A stretch of 64,000 nt of DNA, from NCBI GenBank assembly GCA_002382665.1, contig DFZA01000009.1:62001-126000 (forward strand), read 5' to 3'. Source of the DNA: Peptococcaceae bacterium UBA4068. Its GTDB lineage: Bacteria > Bacillota > Dehalobacteriia > UBA4068. Position 1 is the stretch's first letter. Each line of letters begins with the position of its first letter. Below the pieces are notes generated by a model that saw only the letters and a list, made by a program, of their open reading frames with translations, was not told where the DNA came from and did no database searches. This document shows positions 13,655 to 22,575 of the stretch, one piece after another. The position numbers were made by a program, and so were the translations under genes.

Positions 13655-15934
13655 TCAACCACAACGTGAAAAACCGCAGCCGCGGCAAACAACACAGCCG
13701 CCTTCATACTCTAATTTACTGCCGCAATCAGGGCATGTTTTCAGCTTATTATCATTATTTACGCTATCTTTTAATAATCCACATTGACTTTCCGCTGTCA
13801 ACCCGGATGATTTATGCTCGCTCCTAATATACTCGGCAACCTTTGCCACCACTTTAGCTATTGCATCCGGACACGAGGTACAGTGCATTCCCTGCTGTCT
13901 GATCGTGGAAGGGCAGCGGATGCCTTTCAGCTGGTCATAAATCTCCTCTACACTGATACCGCTGCGTAAAGCAACGCTGACTAATCTGGCTGTTGCCTCT
14001 GATTGACTGGGGCAGCCGCCGGCTTTGCCTGTACTGGTGAATACTTCGCAAATACCGCTTTCATCAAAATTGACCGTAATATAGAGATTACCGCAGCCTG
14101 TTTTTACTCTCTCGGTAAATCCTTGGGTAATAGCCGGACGCAGCCGCGGCACAATTACACCGTTGCCCTGTTGTACATTACCATTATTATCCTTACCATT
14201 ATTATCCTTACCATTATTAACCTTGCCGATATTCAATACCTGAACATCACGGCTGCCGTCACGATAGATTGTAACCCCTTTGCAGCCTAGTTGATAAGCA
14301 AGCTGATAAACCTCTTTCACATCATCACAACTGGCAGTACTGGAGAAATTGACTGTTTTGGACACCGCGTTATCGGTATGGCTCTGAAATGCCGCCTGCA
14401 TTTTAATATGGTCGACAGGCGATATATCATGAGCGCAGACAAAAACGCGTCGTATATCCTCCGGTATTTCATCAATATTTGCTATTGTTCCCTCCTTGGC
14501 AATTTTCTTCATCAAATGATCATTATAAAGACCGCGCTGTTTTAAAACGTCCAGCAGTACCGGGTTTACTTCTATCAGTTCGGTACCGTCCATAACATTA
14601 CGGATAAATACATAGGCAAATACCGGTTCAATACCGGAAGAACAGCCGCAAACTATGCTGATGGTACCGGTAGGCGCAATTGTAGTAACCGTAGCATTAC
14701 GCTGCGGTGCTTGGTCTTTATAAATGCTATGCTCAAACAAAGGAAAAGCTCCCCGCTGCTGCGCCAGCATACGGCTGGCTTGCTGCGCTTCTTCTTCTAT
14801 AAAAGCCATCAGCTTTTCCGCCAGCTCTTCTGCTTCCCCAGAGTTATAAGGAATATCGAGATAGAGCAGCATATCAGCAAAGCCCATCACGCCCAGCCCG
14901 ATTTTACGTGTCAGACGTGTTACTTCCGCAATTTTTTCCAGAGGATAAACATTAGCTTCAATAACATTGTCCAAAAAATGAACTGCCAATTTTACTGTTT
15001 GCGCAAGCAATGGATAGTCGATCTGGTAACCATCTTCAGTCTTTTTAAGCATTTGAACCAAATTAAGCGACCCGAGATTGCAACTTTCATACGGCAATAA
15101 CGGCTGTTCGCCGCAAGGATTGGTACTTTCAATCTCTCCTTGCGACGGTACTACGTTGTCCTTATTCAGCCGGTCAAGAAAGATAATACCAGGCTCACCG
15201 TTAAGCCAGGCTGCGTCGACAATTTCATCAAACACTTCCTTAGCGTTAAGTTGTCCTACCGTATTACCGCTTTTGGGGTCAATCAGATCATAATTCTCAT
15301 TAGCGGCAACTGCCGCCATGAATGCTTCGGTGATGCCAACCGAAATATTAAAATTAGTAATATCGGCGTTATCGGTCTTACAATGGATGAATTCTTCTAT
15401 ATCGGGATGGTCAATCCTTAATATACCCATATTGGCGCCGCGACGGGTTCCCCCTTGCTTGACAGCTTCCGTTGCCATATTAAAAACCCGCATAAAACTA
15501 ACCGGCCCCGACGCCACTCCACCGGTCGATTTGACCGTTGCGCCTTTTTGCCGCAGCCTGCTGAATGAAAAACCAGTGCCGCCTCCTGATTTATGAATCA
15601 AAGCAGCATTTTTGACAGCCTCAAATATTTCTTCCATGCTATCCTCAATCGGGAGAACAAAACAGGCCGATAACTGACCCAAGGGTCTACCCGCATTCAT
15701 CAATGTCGGAGAATTTGGCATAAACTTTAAACTGCTGATTAATTGATAAAAATCTTCGGCTAAGGCAGCCGTATCGGCCTGCGGATCGTAGTTTTTGTCC
15801 GCGGTGGCAATAGCAGCCGCAACCCGACGGAACATTCCTTCAACGGTCTCGATTAGGTTGCCTTCAGCGTCGCGCGCAAGATATCTCCGTTTCAAAACTT
15901 CCTCAGCATTTTTGCTGATCTTAAGATTGGCCAT
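13655..15934 (-). CDS. nrdJ: B12-dependent (class II) ribonucleotide reductase
   Basis: 759 aa, full length. Adenosylcobalamin-dependent ribonucleoside-diphosphate reductase that makes deoxynucleotides with or without oxygen. Visible: the N-terminal ATP-cone-like remnant, Cys91 in LSACFVLPIEDS, GGGTGFSFSRLR, and the active site TNPCGEQPLL with Cys274, Glu276 and Cys285 downstream. The C-terminus is a zinc-ribbon-like tail with paired Cys (CPDCG, CRGCG) that probably re-reduces the active site. A Gly/Asn/Lys linker near residue 575 is encoded by tandem 15-bp repeats. ATG with GGAGG site. A promoter with NrdR-like boxes lies upstream; no cobalamin riboswitch is seen. Confidence 0.95.
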   Translation of the reverse strand: MANLKISKNAEEVLKRRYLARDAEGNLIETVEGMFRRVAAAIATADKNYDPQADTAALAEDFYQLISSLKFMPNSPTLMNAGRPLGQLSACFVLPIEDSMEEIFEAVKNAALIHKSGGGTGFSFSRLRQKGATVKSTGGVASGPVSFMRVFNMATEAVKQGGTRRGANMGILRIDHPDIEEFIHCKTDNADITNFNISVGITEAFMAAVAANENYDLIDPKSGNTVGQLNAKEVFDEIVDAAWLNGEPGIIFLDRLNKDNVVPSQGEIESTNPCGEQPLLPYESCNLGSLNLVQMLKKTEDGYQIDYPLLAQTVKLAVHFLDNVIEANVYPLEKIAEVTRLTRKIGLGVMGFADMLLYLDIPYNSGEAEELAEKLMAFIEEEAQQASRMLAQQRGAFPLFEHSIYKDQAPQRNATVTTIAPTGTISIVCGCSSGIEPVFAYVFIRNVMDGTELIEVNPVLLDVLKQRGLYNDHLMKKIAKEGTIANIDEIPEDIRRVFVCAHDISPVDHIKMQAAFQSHTDNAVSKTVNFSSTASCDDVKEVYQLAYQLGCKGVTIYRDGSRDVQVLNIGKVNNGKDNNGKDNNGNVQQGNGVIVPRLRPAITQGFTERVKTGCGNLYITVNFDESGICEVFTSTGKAGGCPSQSEATARLVSVALRSGISVEEIYDQLKGIRCPSTIRQQGMHCTSCPDAIAKVVAKVAEYIRSEHKSSGLTAESQCGLLKDSVNNDNKLKTCPDCGSKLEYEGGCVVCRGCGFSRCG
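14178..14222. repeat. 15-bp tandem repeat inside nrdJ
   Basis: TTACCATTATTATCC repeated three times (third copy with one change). The unit is in frame and encodes a Gly-Lys-Asp-Asn-Asn-type linker, so copy-number change would alter linker length only. Confidence 0.85.
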
Positions 15935-15984
15935 ATGTTATTTCCTCCAAAGATTATTATTTATTTTAGTATTATGCATTTGTT

Positions 15985-16013
15985 ATTATACTACCATATC
16001 TTGTATTATACAA
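15985..16013 (-). promoter_or_regulatory. nrdJ promoter
   Basis: Minus strand: TTGTAT (16013-16008), 17-bp spacer, TATAAT (15990-15985), about 50 bp before the nrdJ start. A NrdR-like box lies in the spacer. Confidence 0.65.
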
Positions 16014-16036
16014 GAATTATTTATACTATATTTTGA
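15993..16036. promoter_or_regulatory. Pair of NrdR-box-like sites
   Basis: ACCATATCTTGT (15993-16004) and ACTATATTTTGA (16025-16036) resemble the NrdR core CWATATMTWG. They start 32 bp apart, about three helical turns, the spacing normal for paired NrdR boxes. Position over the nrdJ promoter fits repression. One core has a mismatch. Confidence 0.4.
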
Positions 16037-16040
16037 AAAT

Positions 16041-16072
16041 AAAAAATACCTCCATATTAGTAATGGAGGTAT
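16041..16072 (-). terminator. Terminator of the HdeD-like gene
   Basis: 10-bp stem ATACCTCCAT / ATGGAGGTAT (16046-16055 and 16063-16072), then a T-run on the minus strand. Confidence 0.85.
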
Positions 16073-16088
16073 AAGTAAAAATATATAA

Positions 16089-16613
16089 TCAGTCAATAGA
16101 TTGCATGCTGGCGCCAAAAGCTATTAAACCTAAACCTTGCAGTATAATTGCAATGCCAATAACTACGCCCAGCGCCATTCCCGCAAATGCCGGATAAAAC
16201 ATGATCAAAGCCCCCAGCAATACATTTAACAACCCAAATATAAACCCTGATAACCAACGCCTGGCCCCCATCCATTTTAAATGGAGACTGGCAAACATCC
16301 TTACAAGGCCGCTGATAACTATCCAAGCGCAGAAAGCAAAAACGATTATCATTTCTGTTACAAAACCAATAAATCCGTTACCGCAAATCAATACAGCCAT
16401 AATAACGGTAACAATACCGCCGAATAAATCCCAACCGCTGACATATCTGACTTTACGCGCGGATATGTAATCGCCTATTAAATTTATACCAATTACAAAT
16501 AAAACAACTCCCAGAACCCAGCCGATACTGGTAAACGCAACTGCCGGGAATAATACGCATGCTAATCCAAAAATAATTGCTAAGATACCTAAAGCAATAG
16601 TTGTTCCCCTCAT
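16089..16613 (-). CDS. HdeD/DUF308 family membrane protein
   Basis: 174 aa from ATG 16613 (GGAGGCGG site); an upstream in-frame ATG is poorer. Six hydrophobic segments arranged as three hairpins (for example TTIALGILAIIFGLACVLFP and NVLLGALIMFYPAFAGMALG), the repeated two-helix pattern of HdeD proteins. In enterobacteria HdeD contributes to acid tolerance; in Bacillota the role is unknown. Monocistronic with its own terminator. Substrate or partner cannot be inferred. Confidence 0.8.
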   Translation of the reverse strand: MRGTTIALGILAIIFGLACVLFPAVAFTSIGWVLGVVLFVIGINLIGDYISARKVRYVSGWDLFGGIVTVIMAVLICGNGFIGFVTEMIIVFAFCAWIVISGLVRMFASLHLKWMGARRWLSGFIFGLLNVLLGALIMFYPAFAGMALGVVIGIAIILQGLGLIAFGASMQSID

Positions 16614-16691
16614 ATGCCGCCTCCTTCGCAAAATATAGACATATATTTATATATTATCATATTATTCTGCATTAATAAAGACTTTCATCTA

Positions 16692-16736
16692 TTTACAGTA
16701 TTACTGCTTATTGATATAATCTTTTTGATATAATCT
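16692..16736 (+). promoter_or_regulatory. gltX: gltX promoter with duplicated -10
   Basis: TTTACA (16692), 17-bp spacer, TATAAT (16715). A 12-bp direct repeat TTGATATAATCT at 16711-16722 and 16725-16736 supplies a second TATAAT 14 bp downstream, possibly giving two start sites. Confidence 0.6.
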
Positions 16737-16769
16737 AAACGTGATATTCAAACATGGAAAGGTATAAAT

Positions 16770-18413
16770 ATGGACTACCAAAAATTAGCGGATTTATTAT
16801 TTCCGGATGTTAAATTGTCCCCTGCCGATTACGAGCAAATTTATCCCGCCCGCCAACTGGCAGCGAACGCCAAAGTAACGCGTATCGGACCCAGCCCGAC
16901 TGGTTTTATTCACCTCGGCAATCTTTATAACGCCATTATCGGAGAACGTCTGGCGCACCAGAGCAATGGCATTTTTTACCTGCGCATTGAGGATACAGAC
17001 AGCAAACGCGAGGTAGCAGGAGCGGTTGAGATTATTCTTTCAGCACTCGGCTTTTTCGGCATTCATTTTGATGAAGGCGCAACAATTAACGGCGATTGTG
17101 GCAAATACGGACCTTACCGTCAAAGACAGCGTAAAGAGATTTATCATTGCTTTGCCAAACAATTGGTGGAAATGGGTAAAGCATATCCGTGTTTTTGCAG
17201 CGAAGAGGAATTGGAGCAGATGCGTGAGCAACAAATAGCCAAACAAGTCAATTTCGGCTATTATGGTGAATGGGCTCGCGACCGCAATAATGATTATCAG
17301 GAGATTGCTGAACGCATCGCCGAGGGTGAAAGTTACGTTTTACGTTTCCGCTCCGACGGAGATATTGATAATACGGTTATACTGGATGATGCCATTCGCG
17401 GCGAACTGCAGCTGCAAGAGAATTATCAGGACTTCGTGCTGCTTAAAAGCGACGGCATCCCCACCTACCATTTTGCCCATGTCGTCGACGACCATCTGAT
17501 GCGCAGCACTCATGTCATCCGCAGCGAAGAATGGCTGGCGACAGCGCCGATCCATCTCCAACTCTTTGATACTTTCGGCTGGCAGCGTCCAATCTATTGC
17601 CATACCGCGCAGCTGATGAAGCTTGAAGACGGCAACCGCCGTAAACTCTCCAAGCGCAAAGACCCGGAGCTGGCGCTGGAATACTATTGTTCCGAAGGTT
17701 ATCTGCCGGAAGCGATCTGGGAGTATTTGCTGACAGTGCTCAATTCCAATTTCGAAGAATGGCGGCTAACCAATCCTAACGAGCCTTATCTAAATTTCCC
17801 CTTTACTATCGAAAAAATGAGCAACTCCGGTACCCTCTTTGACCTTGATAAACTACAGAATATCAGCAAAGAAATACTGGTACGCACACCTGCCGAAGAA
17901 ATTTATCAGCAGCTTGAATCCTGGGCTTCCAAGTATGATCCGCGCTTTGCCGCTATTTTCAGCGCTGATAAAGACTATTCGCTACGGATAATTGATGTCA
18001 ACCGATCCGGAGACAGGCCGCGTAAAGATTTAGTTTATTGGAAGCAAACCGTACAATTTCTCTCTTTCTATTTTGATGAATTATTTACTATTGAGGATGC
18101 CTACCCAGAGAACGTTGATGAGGATATGGCAAGCGAAATTTTCAAACGCTATCTGGAAACACTCAATTTCAACGATGACCAGGAACAATGGTTCAATAAA
18201 GTACGGGAAATAACCGAAACATTGGGGTTTGCCGTTCAACCCAAAAAATACCGCAAAAACCCCGAGCTATACCGCGGTAGTATCGTTGATGTCAGCAATA
18301 CCATCCGCATCGCCATCACCGGACGGCTCAACTCCCCGGATTTATGGGAAATCAGCAAGATTCTCGGAGAACAACGCGTCCGCAACCATATCCAAGCAGC
18401 AATGAATAAATAA
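16770..18413 (+). CDS. gltX: Glutamate--tRNA ligase
   Basis: 547 aa. Class I aminoacyl-tRNA synthetase that charges tRNA-Glu. The HIGH motif is HLGN (residues 48-51 in PSPTGFIHLGNL) and KMSKS is KLSKR (292-296). RIEDTD and a Cys-containing insertion (YPCFCSEEEL) support the GluRS family. It is longer than the common ~485-aa form, having an N-terminal extension of about 35 residues and an extended anticodon-binding part. GGAAAGG ribosome site. It stands alone on the plus strand and is convergent with a tRNA-Glu gene. A discriminating versus non-discriminating enzyme cannot be told from sequence. Confidence 0.93.
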   Translation: MDYQKLADLLFPDVKLSPADYEQIYPARQLAANAKVTRIGPSPTGFIHLGNLYNAIIGERLAHQSNGIFYLRIEDTDSKREVAGAVEIILSALGFFGIHFDEGATINGDCGKYGPYRQRQRKEIYHCFAKQLVEMGKAYPCFCSEEELEQMREQQIAKQVNFGYYGEWARDRNNDYQEIAERIAEGESYVLRFRSDGDIDNTVILDDAIRGELQLQENYQDFVLLKSDGIPTYHFAHVVDDHLMRSTHVIRSEEWLATAPIHLQLFDTFGWQRPIYCHTAQLMKLEDGNRRKLSKRKDPELALEYYCSEGYLPEAIWEYLLTVLNSNFEEWRLTNPNEPYLNFPFTIEKMSNSGTLFDLDKLQNISKEILVRTPAEEIYQQLESWASKYDPRFAAIFSADKDYSLRIIDVNRSGDRPRKDLVYWKQTVQFLSFYFDELFTIEDAYPENVDEDMASEIFKRYLETLNFNDDQEQWFNKVREITETLGFAVQPKKYRKNPELYRGSIVDVSNTIRIAITGRLNSPDLWEISKILGEQRVRNHIQAAMNK

Positions 18414-18430
18414 GTTTTAAAATATGCTAA

Positions 18431-18463
18431 AACCTCGCTATCCATCAGATAGCGAGGTTTTTT
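18431..18463 (+). terminator. gltX terminator (bidirectional)
   Basis: 12-bp stem AACCTCGCTATC / GATAGCGAGGTT (18431-18442, 18448-18459) with T-run to the right and a short T-run on the minus strand. The plus-strand T-run runs into the CCA end of the convergent tRNA-Glu gene, so one hairpin serves both. Confidence 0.85.
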
Positions 18464-18539
18464 GGTGACGCGTAGGGGATTCGAACCCCTGGATGCCAGC
18501 GTGAGAGGCTGGTGAGTTAAGCCGCTTCTCCAACGCGCC
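18463..18539 (-). tRNA. tRNA-Glu (CTC)
   Basis: Minus strand, 77 nt including encoded CCA. Acceptor GGCGCGT pairs with ACGCGTC (one G-T pair), anticodon stem CCAGC/GCTGG with loop CTCTCAC (anticodon CTC), T arm CAGGGGTTCGAATCCCCT. The anticodon reads GAG. It lies back to back with the gene for its own synthetase. Confidence 0.9.
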
Positions 18540-18552
18540 ATATCACTTGCTT

Positions 18553-18582
18553 ATTATGCCAAAGATCACCGGTAAAAGTCAA
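18553..18582 (-). promoter_or_regulatory. tRNA-Glu promoter
   Basis: Minus strand: TTGACT (18582-18577), 18-bp spacer, CATAAT (18558-18553), 13 bp before the tRNA. Confidence 0.65.
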
Positions 18583-18603
18583 GTAATTTTGCTACTTTTG
18601 TAA

Positions 18604-20265
18604 TTATTTACTTTTCACCAACAATTCTTCAGCCTGCTGCAATGTCGTATCGCTGACTTTATCACCGGCAATCATACGCGCAATTTCAGTGATACGCTCT
18701 TTTCCTTGTAAATCCTTGATAACAATAACTGTTCTGTCATATTGAAACATTTTGCTGATATGTAAATGATGATCTGCGACCGCCGCCATAGGCGCCGCGT
18801 GAGTTACGCAGATTGCCTGCGCGGTTTTCGCTACAACCGCCATTCTTTCGGCGACAGCGTTTAAAGCCACGCCTCCTAATCCGCTGTCCACTTCATCGAA
18901 CACCAATGTCGGCACCTGATCCAACTGTGCCAATATTACTTTGATCCCCAGCACAATCCTTGATAACTCGCCGCCGGACGCAATTGCCGCAACAGGTTTA
19001 AAGCCTTCGCCGCGATTGGTTTCGATCATAAATACAGCTTTCTCATTACCGTTTATACCAGGTTCTACCGGCTGTAAATCGACACGAAAGTCGGCTTGTT
19101 CCATACAGAGCAGATGTAATTCTTTTGTAACAGCAGCCGCTAACTTATCTGCCGCTTGCCGCCGCAAATTATGTAACTGCTCCGCCGTTTGACGATATGC
19201 ATCCTTTGCTTTGGTAAGCTGCTCCTCCAGGTGCTGCCCACCGTAATCGATCTCTTCCAGCGCCGAAAATTCCTCTTTTGCCTGCCGGCAATAGTTAATA
19301 ACCGCCTCAATACTTCCGCCATATTTACTTTTTAATCTGCCCAGCAAAGCAAGACGGCTTTCAACATCCTCCAACCGATAATTATTAACATCCAATGAAT
19401 CCCTGTAGGCGGCTACTTCTCTGCTAATATCCTCCGCTTCATAATATAACGATGACAGACGCTGCGATAACTCAATAGCCTTTTTGTCAATCTCAGCGGT
19501 TTTATTCAATGCCGCCACGGCCTCAGACAGTTGTTCGGAAATACCACGGTCTTCCGCCAGCAACCGGCAAGTATCCGCCGTAAATGACAATAAGCGTTCA
19601 GCATTCGCTAAACGCAATGATTCATCTTTTAGATTTTGCTCTTCGTCAACCGTCAAAGACGCGTCTGCTATCTCTTTGATCTCAAACGCCAGTAACTCCC
19701 GACGTTTGCTGCGCTGTTCTTTGTTATCATGGTAATCGTTCAGTTGTTGCTGATATTGCTGCCATTGGTGATAGGATCCGGCAACTTCAACGGATTGTTT
19801 TAATTCATCTTCCCCGCCGAAACTGTCAAGCAACTGTAACTGCTGCTCATCCTCCAATAACAGCATGTGCTCCATCTGACCGTGAATATTGATCAGCAAC
19901 CTGCCGACTTGACGTAATATACCGGCGCTAACCGTCCTGCCGTTGATCCTGCAAATACTTCTGCCGCCGCGAATTAGCTCACGACACAAAATTAAGTTTT
20001 CATCCGTCTCTATACCGGTTTCAGCTAATTGTTTTTTTATTTGTTGACTAAAAGGAGGCGAAAACAATCCTTCAATATAACAACGATCGCAACCGCTGCG
20101 GATTAAATTATCTTTGGTACGACCGCCTATCAAAAGCGCAACCGTATCAACAACCAGTGATTTTCCGGCTCCCGTTTCACCGGTTAATGCATTCAATCCT
20201 GCAGTTAGAGATAAACGCAGCTTCTCTATTAACGCAAAATTTTCTACATAAAGCTCCTCGAGCAT
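18604..20265 (-). CDS. recN: DNA repair protein RecN
   Basis: 553 aa. SMC-like ATPase that acts at double-strand breaks. Walker A GETGAGKS at 29-36, long coiled coil (about 150-370), signature SGGELSRIVLG and Walker B LVFDEVDSGLGG near residue 450. GGAGG site. It follows argR with a 21-bp gap, the conserved argR-recN order of Bacillota, downstream of nadK and tlyA. Full length. Confidence 0.95.
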   Translation of the reverse strand: MLEELYVENFALIEKLRLSLTAGLNALTGETGAGKSLVVDTVALLIGGRTKDNLIRSGCDRCYIEGLFSPPFSQQIKKQLAETGIETDENLILCRELIRGGRSICRINGRTVSAGILRQVGRLLINIHGQMEHMLLLEDEQQLQLLDSFGGEDELKQSVEVAGSYHQWQQYQQQLNDYHDNKEQRSKRRELLAFEIKEIADASLTVDEEQNLKDESLRLANAERLLSFTADTCRLLAEDRGISEQLSEAVAALNKTAEIDKKAIELSQRLSSLYYEAEDISREVAAYRDSLDVNNYRLEDVESRLALLGRLKSKYGGSIEAVINYCRQAKEEFSALEEIDYGGQHLEEQLTKAKDAYRQTAEQLHNLRRQAADKLAAAVTKELHLLCMEQADFRVDLQPVEPGINGNEKAVFMIETNRGEGFKPVAAIASGGELSRIVLGIKVILAQLDQVPTLVFDEVDSGLGGVALNAVAERMAVVAKTAQAICVTHAAPMAAVADHHLHISKMFQYDRTVIVIKDLQGKERITEIARMIAGDKVSDTTLQQAEELLVKSK

Positions 20266-20286
20266 TGCTAACCTCCGGGTGCGCTG

Positions 20287-20739
20287 TTATTGACTGAGCT
20301 CTGTCAGGTTTTCAGCAACAATTTTGGCGTTTGCATTATCACTGGTAATAACTATAATCGAATCATCGCCCGCCACACAGCCCAATATTTCTTTCCAGCC
20401 CAGCCCGTCAAGACAAAATGCTACACCCTGCGCTGTTCCGGGCAATGTTTTAATAACTACTATAAAATTGCTAACGCTAATGCGCAACATATCATCGCGC
20501 ATCATCTTTTTGGCCCGTTCATAACTATTACCGGAGATGCCCTGCGGATAACTGTAACGGAAAGAGTTCTCACCAAATGATGTTTTAATCAAACCCATCT
20601 CTTTGATATCGCGGGATATGGTTGCCTGCGTTACCGCAAACCCATGCTTGAGTAATTCCTCTGTTAATTGATATTGTGTAACGATATTTTTTTGATCAAT
20701 AATTTCGCGAATGGCTTTTTGCCGTCTGTTTTTATTCAC
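20287..20739 (-). CDS. argR: Arginine repressor
   Basis: 150 aa from GTG 20739 (AAGGAG site); a GTG three codons upstream is too close to that site. N-terminal winged helix (KNIVTQYQLTEELLKHGFAVTQATISRDIKEMGLIK) and C-terminal hexamerisation/arginine-binding domain with the GTAQG and GDDSIIVI segments. Regulates arginine synthesis and breakdown genes. The argR-recN pairing is conserved. Confidence 0.95.
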   Translation of the reverse strand: MNKNRRQKAIREIIDQKNIVTQYQLTEELLKHGFAVTQATISRDIKEMGLIKTSFGENSFRYSYPQGISGNSYERAKKMMRDDMLRISVSNFIVVIKTLPGTAQGVAFCLDGLGWKEILGCVAGDDSIIVITSDNANAKIVAENLTELSQ

Positions 20740-20795
20740 ATTAATCACTCCTTACTATTCAGAAATAAGTATATTTTTTTACTATTTGCAACTGA

Positions 20796-21635
20796 TTATT
20801 CATAATTACAAAGTTTTTTGTGTAATTTATCAAAATAGTTGCGGTTTTTAAATCTGATCATTTTAGCTTCGATATCTGCAATCCGAATGATAACCTCATC
20901 ACCATCATAAATATCATATTGACGCTGTCCATCGGTAGTTAAATTAGCCGCTTCTGTATTATTATAACATATCACACAAATCTTACTTTTGGCAGAAGTA
21001 ACTATTGGACGGGAAAAAAACGAGTGAGAACAAATAGGCGTGATGATTACCACATCAGCATCAGGCGTTACTATCGGGCCGCCTGCGGAAAATGAATAAC
21101 CGGTTGAACCGGTGGGAGTCGCAATTATAACTCCGTCTGCCTGATATGAATTTACAATTTGATCATTTACTGTCAATTTATAATTGAGTGTGCGCACCTG
21201 TCTGCCGTAATTAACGACAATATCATTTAATGCTGTAAAGCTTGCTACCACTATACCGTCGCGTTTAACATCGCAGCGCAGCATAAATCTCTTATCCAGG
21301 ATATAATCACTCTGGAGTATTTTATCAATGGCACTAAATGCGTCGTCTTTTTCTGCTTGACAAAGGAAACCTACTCTTCCCATGTTAATTCCTAATAAAG
21401 GTATATCCAATGGCGCCAACTCTCTGGCTACGGTGAGAATAGTACCGTCGCCACCTAACACCACAGCCCAATCAATATTCCGAAAATCGACATCTGCTAT
21501 GCTATTCGAAAAAAAGGCATTTTGTTTGTCATTTGCAAAAATATCAATATCTTTTTTTATTAAATAATCAATTATTGATGCAGCAAATAAAACATTAACG
21601 TCACTTTTACTATTTACAATTACCGCAACGCGCAT
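20796..21635 (-). CDS. nadK: NAD kinase
   Basis: 279 aa. Phosphorylates NAD to NADP using ATP or polyphosphate. GGDGT at 61-65, GINMGRVGFL and the conserved TPTGSTGYSFSAGGPIV segment are all present. AGGTGG ribosome site. Part of the tlyA-nadK-argR-recN series. Normal length. Confidence 0.95.
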   Translation of the reverse strand: MRVAVIVNSKSDVNVLFAASIIDYLIKKDIDIFANDKQNAFFSNSIADVDFRNIDWAVVLGGDGTILTVARELAPLDIPLLGINMGRVGFLCQAEKDDAFSAIDKILQSDYILDKRFMLRCDVKRDGIVVASFTALNDIVVNYGRQVRTLNYKLTVNDQIVNSYQADGVIIATPTGSTGYSFSAGGPIVTPDADVVIITPICSHSFFSRPIVTSAKSKICVICYNNTEAANLTTDGQRQYDIYDGDEVIIRIADIEAKMIRFKNRNYFDKLHKKLCNYE

Positions 21636-21741
21636 TTATGTCCACCTTTCAAATGTCAGCAAACATATACTTATCCTTATTTTAAGCTTTAATAGTAATA
21701 TATTACATTATATAGTTTATTTTTACAAGATAAATATATTT

Positions 21742-22575
21742 TCAGAAAACAGTATTTTTTGCTAATTTTATCCAGGCAGTTTCTACGACCTTTTTTACAT
21801 CTAATTTTGCATCTAATTTTTCAGTCGGCACATTTTGTTTGCACGCCCAAATCAAATATTCAATATTTCCGTTTGGACCGGTAACCGGGGAAAAACTTAA
21901 GCCCAGAGGATATAAACCCATGTTTCCGCAGGCGGTAATAATATTATTAATTACATCTACATGGGTAACCGCATCGCGTACCACTCCCTTTTTGCCAACC
22001 TTATCGCGACCCGCCTCAAATTGAGGCTTGATTAAGGCTACCAGCTCGCCGCCTTCACGTAATAGCTGTTCTACCGCAGATGGAATTGCTTTTTGCAACG
22101 AAATAAAAGATAAATCAGCCGTAATCATATCCACCGGTTCTGTTATATCGGCTTTAGTCAAATAGCGGGCGTTTGTTCTTTCCATCACAACCACCCGCGG
22201 ATTCTGTCGCAGCTTCCAAGCCAATTGACCGTAACCGACATCTACGGCATAAACTTTTGCCGCACCGTTTTGCAAAGCGCAGTCAACAAATCCGCCGGTA
22301 GAAGCCCCTAAGTCTATTATTATTTTATCTTTTAAATGAATACCAAATTCTGATATTGCTTTTGCTAATTTCAAGCCGCCCCGAGAAACATACGGTAGAT
22401 TATCCCCAAGAACTTCAATCGTAGCGTCTGCGGATATTGTTTGTGAGGCTTTATCGCATACTGTGCCGTTTACCTTGATCTCACCGGCCATAATTGCCGC
22501 TTTTGCCTTTTCCCTGCCGCCGAAGATTCCCCGCTCCACAAGCAATACATCCAGCCGCAACTTGTCCTTAGCCAT
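21742..22575 (-). CDS. tlyA: TlyA family rRNA 2'-O-methyltransferase
   Basis: 277 aa from ATG 22575 (GGAGGAG). N-terminal S4 RNA-binding domain (RLDVLLVERGIFGGREKAKAAIMAG), then an FtsJ-like Rossmann methyltransferase (IIIDLGASTGGFVDCALQNGA and MITADLSFISL). In mycobacteria TlyA modifies 16S and 23S rRNA and sets capreomycin sensitivity; hemolysin is an old label. The ATG overlaps the end of dxs by 8 bp, so the two are coupled. Confidence 0.9.
   Translation of the reverse strand: MAKDKLRLDVLLVERGIFGGREKAKAAIMAGEIKVNGTVCDKASQTISADATIEVLGDNLPYVSRGGLKLAKAISEFGIHLKDKIIIDLGASTGGFVDCALQNGAAKVYAVDVGYGQLAWKLRQNPRVVVMERTNARYLTKADITEPVDMITADLSFISLQKAIPSAVEQLLREGGELVALIKPQFEAGRDKVGKKGVVRDAVTHVDVINNIITACGNMGLYPLGLSFSPVTGPNGNIEYLIWACKQNVPTEKLDAKLDVKKVVETAWIKLAKNTVF

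Noticed and set aside
15935..16090. Cobalamin riboswitch ahead of the B12-dependent nrdJ
   Set aside because: The leader is short and AT-rich with no B12-box-like sequence; NrdR boxes are the better explanation.
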